From assembly GCA_017444985.1 (NCBI GenBank), contig JAFSVK010000004.1:1-50397 (forward strand): a stretch of DNA of 50,397 bases. Direction: 5' to 3'. The notes beneath the pieces were generated by a model, which was not told the origin of the DNA, ran no database searches, and was given only the letters and a program-made list of their open reading frames with translations. Origin of the DNA: Bacillota bacterium. Its GTDB lineage: Bacteria > Bacillota > Clostridia > Lachnospirales > CAG-274. Positions 24,352-34,617 of the stretch are shown here, one piece after another (position 1 is the stretch's first letter; each line of letters starts with the position of its first letter). The position numbers were made by a program, and so were the translations under genes.

Positions 24352-25818
24352 TCATGATACACTTATTTCGGATATACATGTATCGCTGTAAACATTACCC
24401 TCATAAACCGATTGTATTATTATCGTCAGTGATGTTGTTTCTATACCGGCACCAAAAGAAAATACATTATTACGGTTATTCCAGCCATCCAAACATTCCA
24501 CATCATAACTTGTACCGTCTGAAAACACTACTTTTATATCTCGGAGTCTTGAATTCTTATAATATAGTTCCTCGTTGGTACACAATCCATTCATCAGCGA
24601 CAACTCACTTATAGTATATAAGTCGTCAAAATAAATTGTAATGTATTCACCCTCACCATAGCTACCCGAACCTTCACACCAACAAGTTGATACATCGTTA
24701 TCTATAACATTTTCGGGAGAATAACTATATGTTGTACTTCCATAGGTTTCAGACTCAAGATTACTACTTGAGTTAACTCTTGATATATGGGATCTGAAAT
24801 TTGAAATTCTTTGCGCCGCCGGTATACTTATGTCGGTATCCTCTATATCGGAATTATTTGTTTCCGTAGTGTTTTCATTGGCATTCGTTCCCTTCAAGTT
24901 GTTTTTTACCGTACTGTTTATTACACCGTATAACATTTGTGCCGCTTCATTTCTCCTTGCAAATGCCAAGGGACGAATCAAATTGTCACTGCCCGATATA
25001 ATACCTGCCGCCGTTAAATTTCTGATACTGGGAATAGCATAATTTGATATTGAACCTGCATCCGAATAGAAAGAATATATATCAAATTCGCTGTTATCCT
25101 CCACTTGGCCCAATTTATTCAAAGCTCTCTCGGTAAATGTAAACATATCTTGTCTGGATATGGTATTATCGGGTTTAAAAATATTCCCTTCATAGCCCGA
25201 GGCAATACCCAAAGCCTTCGCCTTTATCAAATATTGGCTGTAATACTTTTCACTCAAAACATCGTTAAAACCATCGGTATATTCAGTATCAACAGATACA
25301 TTCATCTCATTTTCCAGCATTCTGACCAACATTGTAACAAATTCCGCTCTGGTTATATTGTTCTCGGCACCAAACATATTATCGCCGATTCCTGAAACAA
25401 TGCCTTTTTTTGCAAGATACATTACAGCTTCCTCAGCCCATGTACCTTCCACATCCCAAAAGATTTGAACCTCTGATACTTCGTTATTTTCATTTTCTAT
25501 TGCTGCCTCATCGGAAAGTTTTTGCTCTATATCCGTGGCAACCTTATTACAGGCATACCAAATTCCCGACGTCATCACAATAATAAGGGACATAAATATA
25601 AATACAACTTTTTGATTCCTATACATTCTTGTTTTTATTTCGGAATTGTTTATGTCGATATTTAGTTTTCCCATATCATTTCGAAAGTTCTTTTTGGCTC
25701 TTTGATATGAAAAAACACAAAACATAATGAATAAAAACACGCAAAACGCCTGAATAACTGCAGGATGCTCTTTTATAGTAGTTAAAAAGTCTTCTGATTT
25801 TTCTACCAAACCCGTCAA
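24352..25818 (-). CDS. Membrane protein with SLH repeats and NADase-type glycan-binding-like domain
   Basis: A 488-residue protein. Membrane segments lie at ~20-38 and ~71-89. Three SLH (cell-wall anchoring) units follow from ~118 to 320: VEGTWAEEAVMYLAKKGIV, FNDVLSEKYYSQYLIKAKAL and SNYAIPSIRNLTAAGI. The C-terminal ~115 residues (SPENVIDNDVSTCWCEGSG ... LDGWNNRNNVFSFG) form a discoidin-like beta domain of the kind called NADase-type glycan-binding. The likely topology puts the SLH and sugar-binding parts outside. It starts with TTG at 25818, with AAAGGTGG 9 bases upstream. In this operon it is a plausible surface sensor or envelope anchor. Confidence 0.85.
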   Translation of the reverse strand: MTGLVEKSEDFLTTIKEHPAVIQAFCVFLFIMFCVFSYQRAKKNFRNDMGKLNIDINNSEIKTRMYRNQKVVFIFMSLIIVMTSGIWYACNKVATDIEQKLSDEAAIENENNEVSEVQIFWDVEGTWAEEAVMYLAKKGIVSGIGDNMFGAENNITRAEFVTMLVRMLENEMNVSVDTEYTDGFNDVLSEKYYSQYLIKAKALGIASGYEGNIFKPDNTISRQDMFTFTERALNKLGQVEDNSEFDIYSFYSDAGSISNYAIPSIRNLTAAGIISGSDNLIRPLAFARRNEAAQMLYGVINSTVKNNLKGTNANENTTETNNSDIEDTDISIPAAQRISNFRSHISRVNSSSNLESETYGSTTYSYSPENVIDNDVSTCWCEGSGSYGEGEYITIYFDDLYTISELSLMNGLCTNEELYYKNSRLRDIKVVFSDGTSYDVECLDGWNNRNNVFSFGAGIETTSLTIIIQSVYEGNVYSDTCISEISVS

Positions 25819-25839
25819 CGGCGGTCACCACCTTTAAAT

Positions 25840-28539
25840 TTATTTCTTTTTACCCTTAATGGCGGAAAATAAGTCTCGACCCTTACCCTTTAAAATACCG
25901 AATATATTTTGTGATGCAGCTACATCATAAGCACCTTTAATTTCATCAAGAGCTTTTTTTGTTTTATCTTTGGATATTTCCAAATTTTTTTCTCTCAATG
26001 CACTTGCCAATCTTGTTGAATTTAGTTCCTCTTCAATAAGCCGGAATTTTATCTTGTTTTTATACATCATAGTACCCAAGGGAGCAAAATCAACATTCGG
26101 CATAAGGGATAGAACAGCAACAACATAAACAACCCTTCCCCATTTTTTGTCGGAATAGTTGCTAAGTATTTCCTTCAACTGATTTTTAAGAATATTTCCC
26201 AGCATCTTTTTTGAATCTTCATCATTGATATCAAAATATTTTTCAAAATTTACTTTTGAAGCGGAATTTTCTTTCTCACTGACTTTGTAAAAAGCAGTTG
26301 CTGCTGTATCTTCAATTTTTTCCCGCTCATCCGAGCTTAAAATACCAATCGCAAAAGGCCTTACCTCATAGTTAAAAAGTACATTTTCCCCTGTCTGAAT
26401 ATAGGAAAGCTTATAATAGTTAAGTATATTACTCACTTCGTTTAAATATGTTTCATCGGGCAACTTACTGTATAGCTTAAACAGTGTTGAAACATTATTT
26501 TCGTTTAAATTAAACTTTGTATCATAACATAAACATGATATGTAATCCGATACTACAGAATTTACGTGTTCACTCTCCAAAGTATTGAGTTTTTTCGCAA
26601 AATCATACCACATATCAAAACCATCCGGATATTGTGCCTTAGATGAGTCTAATAACTTTTTATATAATTCATCGGAAAAATCTTTTGCATACCTACTGTA
26701 ACTATTCCTTTTGCATAGTTTAAGTAATTTTTCTTTCACAGAAGATATATTGGGCTCCTCCATACTTCTTTTTAGGTTCTCCGCAAAATCCTCCTCTACG
26801 GAAAGCTCTTCCGTTATAAAGAGTATATCTTCTTCCTCTGTATCTACGTCAAAGTATTCCCTTGATAATATATTCAAAACATCATCCTTGCATACAGGTG
26901 CAATATTTTTTATACTCTTCAGCAGTATAGCCTTACTTTCCTTTGTCCTCAGTGTTTTAAGATACGCAGATAGTATTTTCTCCCTGTTTTTATCATCGTT
27001 AAAAATTCTATCTATTAAAATTTCGAAAAGTTTTCTGTGTTCTACACTTTTCGTTTCAAAAGGCGAACATTGAAGTAAAAGAGAAAAGATCTCCATATAC
27101 TTCCACTTCTTGTTTGTTTCCGTAATAAGACTTATATATTCTTCACTTTCGCAGTCACTTATAAACACATTACAAAAATCGGACATTTCTTCCTTAAAAA
27201 AATCAAGTATAAGTTCCTTGGTGTTAAGAAATGTTTCTCTTAAAACATCTTCCTTCAGTATTTGTAATACCAAAAACTTTGAAAAAGCGACTTTACTATT
27301 ATCATATTTAACATCCGAACACAATTTCACCATATCATTCAAGAATATTTCGGAATCATCTTCGACATAGATCAATGAAAAAGCTTTTTCAAGAAGAAGT
27401 TTAACACTTTCATCCCTCATATATTTTTTTGCAAAATCTCGGGCATCTTCCAAATATACCAGTGCTGCACCGTTGCCCTTCTTAACTATCATATAATAAG
27501 CATACCCTTTTTCGTAATACGGATTTATATCACACAAGCTTGTTTCATTGCTTATAAAACTTTGATAATCTTTCAATACATCCGTATCTTCCATTGCCAT
27601 ATACAAAAAAGTATCAAAGTATGCCTGTCCCTCACAGTCGGAGGAAATGTAATCTCTCTCAAAATCAAATATTATAAGATCTTCTCTGTTGTCTACCTTT
27701 TCGGGAGAATAGCCTGTAGGATATCTATCCAAATTATTTTCTACAGACAGACCATTTACTGCGGGAGTATATACACCCGTTACCATAGTTGAAATAGTTC
27801 CGGAAAAATTCGAATAGGTGCTAAAGGAGAGTTCTTTAGCTATGTTGAGAGGTAATAGTACGCTTAAGGCACCTATCCATAATATTATATTTTCTTTTTT
27901 ATCACATATAACTATTTTTTTCTTATCTATATCGTAGGCCTCATTAACAAGGGCATGAAACATCTTTACAACAATACTTTCGCATTGGTTTGATGATATA
28001 AATGAAAATACTGTTTCCTCCGTTAATGAACCCGAAATATCAAGTGAAAGAACATTGTTGGTTTCCGCAACACTTTTGGCATAATTATTCTTAAAATACT
28101 CTCTTCTTTCATCAAGGAAAAGTTCTTTGCTTCCGTAGTACATAAAAGGATAAGACCCTATATCATCTTTATCCGTAAGCAATGTATGTACAAGAATATT
28201 TCCGGGGCGTGTTTCTATTTTTAAATCTCTTCCCATATTTTTCTTATAAAAAAAGGCAAGTTTTTCTTCTCCATCTATACTTATGGGAATATACTCAAAT
28301 GATATGGGGTGGATCTTTTTAATATTCTCATATTCTGCCTCTTCTCTTTTTTCAGCATCGTTTTCAAATACCATCCAATCCTGATTTGAAGGAGGAACAA
28401 AGGAACAAGCCAAAGAAGAAAGCAGTTTTGAATTTGATAAAGCCTCCTCCATTTTTTTCGTTTTATAAAAGTATCCGAATTCGTACCTGTTACTTTCCCT
28501 ATCTTTTACAACAGTATATAAAGAATTTTCTATAGACAT
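25840..28539 (-). CDS. GTPase-associated protein 1 (GAP1) family protein
   Basis: An 899-residue soluble protein. The first ~400 residues match the GAP1 family as I know it: IENSLYTVVKD at the start, RPGNILVHTLL (111-121), then IILWIGALSVLLPLNIAKEL and SFSTYSN (~218-244). The rest is long, helical and less conserved, ending in a Lys-rich tail. GAP1 proteins are found with double GTPases (DO-GTPase) in systems proposed from comparative genomics to act in biological conflict; they are thought to bind or regulate the GTPase. Two such GTPases occur upstream here. The gene abuts the ABC permease gene with no gap, so it is the same transcript. Confidence 0.85.
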   Translation of the reverse strand: MSIENSLYTVVKDRESNRYEFGYFYKTKKMEEALSNSKLLSSLACSFVPPSNQDWMVFENDAEKREEAEYENIKKIHPISFEYIPISIDGEEKLAFFYKKNMGRDLKIETRPGNILVHTLLTDKDDIGSYPFMYYGSKELFLDERREYFKNNYAKSVAETNNVLSLDISGSLTEETVFSFISSNQCESIVVKMFHALVNEAYDIDKKKIVICDKKENIILWIGALSVLLPLNIAKELSFSTYSNFSGTISTMVTGVYTPAVNGLSVENNLDRYPTGYSPEKVDNREDLIIFDFERDYISSDCEGQAYFDTFLYMAMEDTDVLKDYQSFISNETSLCDINPYYEKGYAYYMIVKKGNGAALVYLEDARDFAKKYMRDESVKLLLEKAFSLIYVEDDSEIFLNDMVKLCSDVKYDNSKVAFSKFLVLQILKEDVLRETFLNTKELILDFFKEEMSDFCNVFISDCESEEYISLITETNKKWKYMEIFSLLLQCSPFETKSVEHRKLFEILIDRIFNDDKNREKILSAYLKTLRTKESKAILLKSIKNIAPVCKDDVLNILSREYFDVDTEEEDILFITEELSVEEDFAENLKRSMEEPNISSVKEKLLKLCKRNSYSRYAKDFSDELYKKLLDSSKAQYPDGFDMWYDFAKKLNTLESEHVNSVVSDYISCLCYDTKFNLNENNVSTLFKLYSKLPDETYLNEVSNILNYYKLSYIQTGENVLFNYEVRPFAIGILSSDEREKIEDTAATAFYKVSEKENSASKVNFEKYFDINDEDSKKMLGNILKNQLKEILSNYSDKKWGRVVYVVAVLSLMPNVDFAPLGTMMYKNKIKFRLIEEELNSTRLASALREKNLEISKDKTKKALDEIKGAYDVAASQNIFGILKGKGRDLFSAIKGKKK

Positions 28540-29382
28540 TTAAAATACCCCCTTTTTTGTTGTATCTGAAAAACTAAGCTTATTTAAAGTATAAAAAGAG
28601 ACAGCGACAGACAATGCAGCCCAACAAACACACATAAATATACTTTGGAACGTTATCGGCGTTTTGCCTGCATAATAGGATATGCTTAAGATCCATATCC
28701 TTTCAAAAGGTATGCTTACATTAAAAAGATTTTTGGCAAAAACAAAAACTATAGGCAAAGCATATATCATACTCAACACTGCAAAAACAGACGGTATAGC
28801 TCTTTTCAGTACATTACACAAAGCAATGATGATGCTTGCAAAATTGAAAAGCAAAATTTCTTGAAGAAATATTGTTTGAACCAATCTATCTGTATCTGAT
28901 ACAGACATATCCACTCCAAAAAGCGGCAAAAACAAGAGCAATGTTCCCAAATATATACAAGACACAAAAAAAATATGCAAAAATGATAATATATATTGGG
29001 AAAACAGTATTTCTCTCGGTTTAAAACCCTTTGCCTTATATATGAATATGTCGTAATATCTGTACATTCCCGTAAACATAAACACAAGAGGAACAGATGC
29101 TAACGTAAATATAATTTTCGAGGACAGAAGATTTAAGGCAATATTTTCAAAATCCATATTTTTCAGTTCGGAGAGCGAAGGGAAGCTTGTAACATATATA
29201 TCGTATGTGTTTTCATACGCAAACATATTCAGTATAGCTTTTGGCAATACCTCTTTAAAACGAAACACAAAACATATCATGAACAAAGCAAAAAAGCATG
29301 ACAATACGGTGAAGATAACAGTAAGCAAATACAAGGGAGTCAAAAAGTTTTTTCTTACACCGGTTCTTATAAGGATATCCAT
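28540..29382 (-). CDS. ABC-2 type transporter permease
   Basis: A 280-residue integral membrane protein with about six hydrophobic segments (e.g. YLLTVIFTVLSCFFALFMIC, IIFTLASVPLVFMFTGMY, YILSFLHIFFVSCIYLGTLL), the layout of an ABC-2 permease. Its AAAGGAG site lies inside the end of the ATPase gene and the ATG is 2 bases past that stop, so the pair is coupled. Substrate and direction are unknown. It is embedded between the GTPase and GAP1 genes, which suggests a membrane effector or export function in that system. Confidence 0.82.
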   Translation of the reverse strand: MDILIRTGVRKNFLTPLYLLTVIFTVLSCFFALFMICFVFRFKEVLPKAILNMFAYENTYDIYVTSFPSLSELKNMDFENIALNLLSSKIIFTLASVPLVFMFTGMYRYYDIFIYKAKGFKPREILFSQYILSFLHIFFVSCIYLGTLLLFLPLFGVDMSVSDTDRLVQTIFLQEILLFNFASIIIALCNVLKRAIPSVFAVLSMIYALPIVFVFAKNLFNVSIPFERIWILSISYYAGKTPITFQSIFMCVCWAALSVAVSFYTLNKLSFSDTTKKGVF

Positions 29383-29383
29383 A

Positions 29384-30271
29384 TTAAGAAACTCCTTTGC
29401 CTAATTTATACAGTACTATATCCTCCGCACTTGCTCCACATACGTTCAGTATGGGGAGATTCGTATCGTTTTCAAACTCTCCCAAAACAGTCAATTTATC
29501 TTGGAAAGGTATCAAAACACAACTTTTAGGAAACAGAGTAAGAAGCTTGTCATTCGATATATCAAAGCCCGAAAGATCTACGATCGTTTTTTTTATGGTG
29601 GTATTATCAAGCTCCTGTTTTGAAAAAACCTCTCTTATTTCACCTTTGGAAATTACACCAAAGTTTTTTGAAAATTTTAAAAGTTCATTTATAATATGAC
29701 TCGTTATTAAAAATGTTATACCCATCTTATTTAAGTCAAATATGATATTACGGAATTGAACCATACCTTCGGGATCTATGCCGTTAAAAGGTTCATCCAA
29801 AATCAAAAACTCGGGATCCCCCACAAGGGCTGTCGCCAACATAAGTCTTTTTTTCATACCGTCGGAGTAAGTTGATATAAACTTATCAAGATATCCGTTA
29901 CTTCCTGTTTTAACAGTTGTTTCTTCGATCTTCTCCCTTATAATTTTCTTGTTTTTTTCTCCACTTAAAAGTACTTGTTCGTACAAATATTCTCTTCCTG
30001 TTTTAAAGGGCGGTGTTTTCAGAGGAAAGAACACCGATCCCATCTTTTTTCTTGCATTACTGTCATTTTCGAGACCAAAAAGTTTTATTGTACCTTTCCC
30101 GAACTTGTCAACACCCAATATCAGCTTTATAAGAGAGCTTTTTCCCGCACCATTGTACCCTATAAGAGAAAAAATATCCCCTTCGGATATGGTAAGTGAA
30201 ATATTTTTAAGTATTTCCTTATTCCCAACAGAGTATGAAAGCTCGTTGATTTCCAAAATACGCTTGTTCAA
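29384..30271 (-). CDS. ABC transporter ATP-binding protein
   Basis: A 295-residue ABC ATPase. Walker A is GYNGAGKSS, the signature is YSDGMKKRL in place of LSGGQ (usual for ABC-2 exporters), and Walker B is FLILDEPFNGID, followed by the H-loop TSHI. A C-terminal ~80-residue beta-rich extension follows. It starts with TTG at 30271 with GGTGAG 5 bases upstream, 19 bases after the GTPase gene. It works with the permease encoded next. Confidence 0.92.
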   Translation of the reverse strand: MNKRILEINELSYSVGNKEILKNISLTISEGDIFSLIGYNGAGKSSLIKLILGVDKFGKGTIKLFGLENDSNARKKMGSVFFPLKTPPFKTGREYLYEQVLLSGEKNKKIIREKIEETTVKTGSNGYLDKFISTYSDGMKKRLMLATALVGDPEFLILDEPFNGIDPEGMVQFRNIIFDLNKMGITFLITSHIINELLKFSKNFGVISKGEIREVFSKQELDNTTIKKTIVDLSGFDISNDKLLTLFPKSCVLIPFQDKLTVLGEFENDTNLPILNVCGASAEDIVLYKLGKGVS

Positions 30272-30290
30272 CAGTACTCACCGCCATACT

Positions 30291-31466
30291 TTAATTCGGA
30301 GCCTTTTTTATTAAAGTGTTCATCTTTTTTTTGTTTAAAAGCCAAAGAAAGGGATCCTCAACTCTCTTGGGCGTTATACTGGGTACCCAACCTGAGTTTT
30401 CAACATTTGCACCTATAGCGGAAAAACCGAAAAATTTTACATTTTTAAATTTTCTTCTTGCAAGAGATATGAAGTTTTCTTGATGCCAAGCCGCAAGAAG
30501 TCCCTCTATTTCGTTACTTACATTATCTGCATCCGCCTGTGAAAATCCATTTACAAAATGTGTACTCTGTCGCACAACACAGCTGCCATCGGGACAAAGA
30601 GACGAATTCTCAATAAGATCCCATTTTGAAAATCCTATAGCAAGCGGTATATCTATTACGGACTCTGCTTTTGTAAGCGTCTGATTATGTACAACATCGG
30701 CAATATTGTTTAATATATCTTCATAGGTACATCTGCCCTGCTCGTTTTCAATTCCCAAGTTATGAGAAACAAAGGGTATTTCCGTAGGGTCCAAAAGAAG
30801 TATCATCGCCGCAGAGTGAGAAATATAAGGAGCAACGTATGCCATAACGCTCATATCGTTAAAATTTTCACCTGCTGCATCAAAGAATGTAAATGTCACC
30901 GCATTGTTCTTTCTATCAACAATATCGCACAATATAGGCAGATTTGCACCTACTATATTTACATTTTCTCCCGGGGGATTGGTTTTATCTATAGCAGTGT
31001 GTTTTTCAAATTTACTTTCAAATCTTGTATTATATATGCCCGCTGCCTCTTGGGTCGTAAATTTAAAAGCACATTGGTATGCATTTATATTTGTATGCAA
31101 TTGCTTCAACAGAGCACCTATATAATAGCTTTTACCCGCACCGGGAGCCCCTATTACCGATACAATCATGGTATCTAAGGTAGAAGGTAATGTACTGTGA
31201 CACTTAGGGCATATCATCATATTTGTATATTGTTGGCATTTATCGCACTTTGCAAAGCCCTCTCTGTTAGGTTTAGGTTTAACAATTATATGAGGAAGCC
31301 TTTTCTCACTTTCACTGAGTATATTGTGATATTCCGCATATATAGTGTCAACTTCAAGCTTGTCGCTCTTTTTACATTCATTTTGATTGCATCTGTACAT
31401 TATTTTATTTTTGGTAAATTTATGAAAACAATAAGGGCATATTACGGTCTTTAAAAATTCCAGCAT
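30291..31466 (-). CDS. Zinc-ribbon GTPase, DO-GTPase2-like, soluble
   Basis: A 391-residue protein. Two zinc ribbons open it (VICPYCFHKF...YRCNQNEC; CDKCQQYTNMMICPKCHS). The P-loop GTPase domain has Walker A GAPGAGKS (106-113), a switch-II type FTFFDAAGENFND and a base-recognition segment GFSKWDL, where SKWD replaces NKxD. This pattern fits the TRAFAC-class double-GTPase family (DO-GTPase2). No membrane segment. GGAGG precedes the ATG. It presumably forms the soluble half of a two-GTPase relay with the membrane GTPase at 37070. Confidence 0.84.
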   Translation of the reverse strand: MLEFLKTVICPYCFHKFTKNKIMYRCNQNECKKSDKLEVDTIYAEYHNILSESEKRLPHIIVKPKPNREGFAKCDKCQQYTNMMICPKCHSTLPSTLDTMIVSVIGAPGAGKSYYIGALLKQLHTNINAYQCAFKFTTQEAAGIYNTRFESKFEKHTAIDKTNPPGENVNIVGANLPILCDIVDRKNNAVTFTFFDAAGENFNDMSVMAYVAPYISHSAAMILLLDPTEIPFVSHNLGIENEQGRCTYEDILNNIADVVHNQTLTKAESVIDIPLAIGFSKWDLIENSSLCPDGSCVVRQSTHFVNGFSQADADNVSNEIEGLLAAWHQENFISLARRKFKNVKFFGFSAIGANVENSGWVPSITPKRVEDPFLWLLNKKKMNTLIKKAPN

Positions 31467-31582
31467 ATATTACCTCCTTTTTTGAAATCATAATGTCATC
31501 AGTATAACCCTTAGCTTAATGACATTGTTCGGTTATAAAAAAACTCACTTATTATGTAACTTGATAATTTTTGAAAGCACTT

Positions 31583-34500
31583 TTACTTCTTTCCTGTCAG
31601 ATCCGGGCTGCAACCTTCTTTAAGCAAAGCTACATACCTACCTTTATCATAGCTGTTTTTTATAAAAAGCTTTCCCTTAAGTCCCGAAGTTAATTTTTGA
31701 CCTTTAACTTCGAAATTCTTACTTTTAAAATTTTCCTTTGTGGGACCTATGGTACAAAAAAGGGAACCGGTATTTTCGTATACGGGAGGAACAGATGGCG
31801 AATATCTTACCTCCATTTCGGGTATAGGTGCATCTTCGGAGAGTTCCAAATGTATTTTATAACTACCGAAAAAGTCCTTTGTAAAGAAATACTTTATTTC
31901 TATCTTCTTTGCATTACAGTAGGCAGTTGTAAATATAGGAACATCATCGAACCTTGTAAATCCCGCAATATAATAGTTCATTGGAGCTATGCTTTTAATT
32001 TCCACATAGCCTAAGGTCATGTATGCTTTTTTGAAGAGTTTATATGAATAACAACCGTCCTCGTCATAGCTTGTGGGTGGCTTTACATTACTGCACACGA
32101 TGTAGAGCATATCAGCATCTTCGGGCCAAGGGTCAAGCTCAAAGTAAAGATTCACACCGTCTGTCCTCATGTTTTTTGTGTTTACGGGCTTAACGTACTT
32201 TACATATTCTTTTTGCCATATACTTGCATACCCACTGTCTATATTTACAGCATATATATATTTTGCCTCTCCTTCTCTTAAACGGAAGGAATATTCGCCT
32301 TTTTTTATAGGCACAACATTTAGAGCATTAAGCCCCATGTTCGACAACATAGCCATATCCGCCCTGCTCCCGGGAACAACGGTATCCGACGCAGAAGAAA
32401 AAAACTTAACTTCTCCCTCATTTTCCAAACCTTCCGTGACTCTAACAATAAAAAGTCCCGCCTCTTCTCCTTTTTCCAGTTCGTATGCCACAGGCTTACT
32501 GAATGCTATTGTTTCGCCGCTTACATTCCAAGGTGGAGATATGTATTTTTTACCGCCGTCTTCCAGTATAAAAAAAACATTATAAAAATACTTTTTCTTT
32601 TTTTCCAAGTGAGAATCCGAAAAGGAGTTTTTACCCGTTTCGTTAATAGGTACTCCCACACCGTAATTTCTTATATTCGGAGCATCACAGCGATATATTT
32701 CCGTTCTTGCCTTACCCTTATCCGCAATATAGCTTATACTTAAGCTTGTTTCGGAGGGTGTAGCATCAAAAGATTTGATTTTCGGAAACACCACTATAGG
32801 TTCTTTCGTTGTTAAAAGAACGGACTTAGAACCTCTTTGAGAAAATATGCCGTAATAATACAAATTCCCCGCATTTAACTTTTTGTCGGTAAAGCCCTTT
32901 TCCACGCCCTTGTATATTTGCGTACCATCGCTGTAGCTAACAGGGAAACCACCCTCTTTTCGTATAAGAATGTAATCGCAACTTCCCTCTGAGTCATCAC
33001 TGTTCCAGCTTAGGGATACTTCACCGTTACTTTCCGAAAAATTATATTTAAAATCTTTTATCGGAGCGGGAGGTATTTTGTTCAGCTCCTCCTCAAGCCC
33101 CGGATAATCCGTTGTCAACTGCTTTACGGAAAATAATATTTTTATTTTTTCCTGTATATTTGTTTGTTTTTGAGCATTGTTCCACGCAAGCTTTGCTCTG
33201 CTTATTCTGTCTTCTATCAGAGAAACCAAGGCTTCATTTGAATATGAGGGTATTCTCCTGCGTATTTTTTCAAGCTCTGTCTTTGCTGTAAAGAACTTAT
33301 TTTCCTCTACGAATTTATTAAGTTTTTCAACAGAGTCGCCTATAATATTTTGTGCACCCGTAAGTTGCGTTCTTATAGGTGCAAGAGCAGGCCAACCCTT
33401 CCAAATTCTTTCTATTTCCTCTATCTGCAGACGCGCAAATTCCAAGTCATACCTGTTTACGGATTCTTGGGCTTTTTTGCACATACTCTCTACCGTATAG
33501 TATATATCAAAGCCAAAGGAACAATCAGTATTTTCACATACTCTTGAATTTACATAATTTGTTTTTGTCCCGCACTTCGGACAAACCATAATAAGGTCTC
33601 TACCGCAGGAAGGACACTTATCGGGAGTTTTTCCCACTTTTTCAAATATATTTGAACAAAAAGGACAAACCACCGTGTTGGGAATATCCTCGGCTATTTT
33701 AATACCTTTATCCTTACAGAAATTTAAAAGTACACTTTCTGCATCGTCTCTGTTTGAAAGTACCTCTGTTATTCTATTTATGTATTTTCCCTTTGTACCT
33801 GTATTTAATACCTTTTCATTGGCATTTTCTATTAAGGAAAATGTTTTGTTTATTTCATTGGTTATTTCTTCAAGTTTTTGGTACTCGGAATATTTTATAT
33901 AATCTTCCTTGTCCAACAATCCAATGGCTGTTGTAAGCTGATCTACCGCTTCTTGTTCTTGATTTTTTGCCGCATGTTCCCAAGCTTTTTTAATTTCCTT
34001 GGCTGCACTCTTTAATTTTCCTTCTTCCGTAAATGCGGAAAAGCTTCCTTTTTTGCCTGTTTTTGCACTGTATTTATTGAGAAAATCAAAATAATCTTTA
34101 CAAGATACGACCATCAAATTTGTTTCATTGGATTTGTAGTTTCTGATAGAAACAGGCTTATAGTCCGAAAGTTGTTTGTTGCTTTTATTTTTCTTTTTTT
34201 CTTTTGGTTTTTCATCGGAAGTGTAAATTTCAATACCCTTTTTATCCGCTTCTCTCTTAACATATTCAAAGGAAAGATTGTTTTCCTCTGCCAATCTTTT
34301 AACTGTTTTTTCCGATATGCCTCCCTTTTCTCCCAATGTAGACAAAGAGGCTATTATTTTTTTATCAACGGTTTTTTTTCCCTCGTTGTATATCTTTTTC
34401 CACTCGGAAGAATCGCTGTATGCCTGCTTTAACATACCGCTTTTATAATATATTTCCGAGTTTGCTCTTACCGTTGCATTTGGAGAGTTTATCCATTTTT

Positions 34501-34594
34501 TGTTAAGTTCTTCAAGCTTTTTATCCAACAATGCTATATCGGAAACAAAAGTCTCTACCGAAAGTTTCATAACATCGGTGTATAAATTTACCAT
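31583..34594 (-). CDS. Large zinc-ribbon scaffold protein of the Hsp70/GTPase system
   Basis: A 1003-residue soluble protein. The N-terminal ~300 residues are helical and Lys-rich. Two zinc ribbons follow (VVCPFCSNIF...CPSCGRD, Cys ~310-330; VCPKCGTKTN...CENTDC, Cys ~338-358). Next is a helical region with coiled-coil character (~365-510), then several beta-sandwich units resembling fibronectin type III (e.g. LSWNSDDSEGSCDYILIRKE). No catalytic motif is visible. GGAGG lies 8 bases before the ATG at 34594. Large zinc-ribbon proteins often accompany such Hsp70 genes; I infer an assembly platform that recruits chaperone and GTPases. The nested hairpin upstream may set its expression separately from the Hsp70 gene. 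Confidence 0.75.
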   Translation of the reverse strand: MVNLYTDVMKLSVETFVSDIALLDKKLEELNKKWINSPNATVRANSEIYYKSGMLKQAYSDSSEWKKIYNEGKKTVDKKIIASLSTLGEKGGISEKTVKRLAEENNLSFEYVKREADKKGIEIYTSDEKPKEKKKNKSNKQLSDYKPVSIRNYKSNETNLMVVSCKDYFDFLNKYSAKTGKKGSFSAFTEEGKLKSAAKEIKKAWEHAAKNQEQEAVDQLTTAIGLLDKEDYIKYSEYQKLEEITNEINKTFSLIENANEKVLNTGTKGKYINRITEVLSNRDDAESVLLNFCKDKGIKIAEDIPNTVVCPFCSNIFEKVGKTPDKCPSCGRDLIMVCPKCGTKTNYVNSRVCENTDCSFGFDIYYTVESMCKKAQESVNRYDLEFARLQIEEIERIWKGWPALAPIRTQLTGAQNIIGDSVEKLNKFVEENKFFTAKTELEKIRRRIPSYSNEALVSLIEDRISRAKLAWNNAQKQTNIQEKIKILFSVKQLTTDYPGLEEELNKIPPAPIKDFKYNFSESNGEVSLSWNSDDSEGSCDYILIRKEGGFPVSYSDGTQIYKGVEKGFTDKKLNAGNLYYYGIFSQRGSKSVLLTTKEPIVVFPKIKSFDATPSETSLSISYIADKGKARTEIYRCDAPNIRNYGVGVPINETGKNSFSDSHLEKKKKYFYNVFFILEDGGKKYISPPWNVSGETIAFSKPVAYELEKGEEAGLFIVRVTEGLENEGEVKFFSSASDTVVPGSRADMAMLSNMGLNALNVVPIKKGEYSFRLREGEAKYIYAVNIDSGYASIWQKEYVKYVKPVNTKNMRTDGVNLYFELDPWPEDADMLYIVCSNVKPPTSYDEDGCYSYKLFKKAYMTLGYVEIKSIAPMNYYIAGFTRFDDVPIFTTAYCNAKKIEIKYFFTKDFFGSYKIHLELSEDAPIPEMEVRYSPSVPPVYENTGSLFCTIGPTKENFKSKNFEVKGQKLTSGLKGKLFIKNSYDKGRYVALLKEGCSPDLTGKK

Positions 34595-34617
34595 ACTCGT
34601 CACCTCCGAAAAATGTA

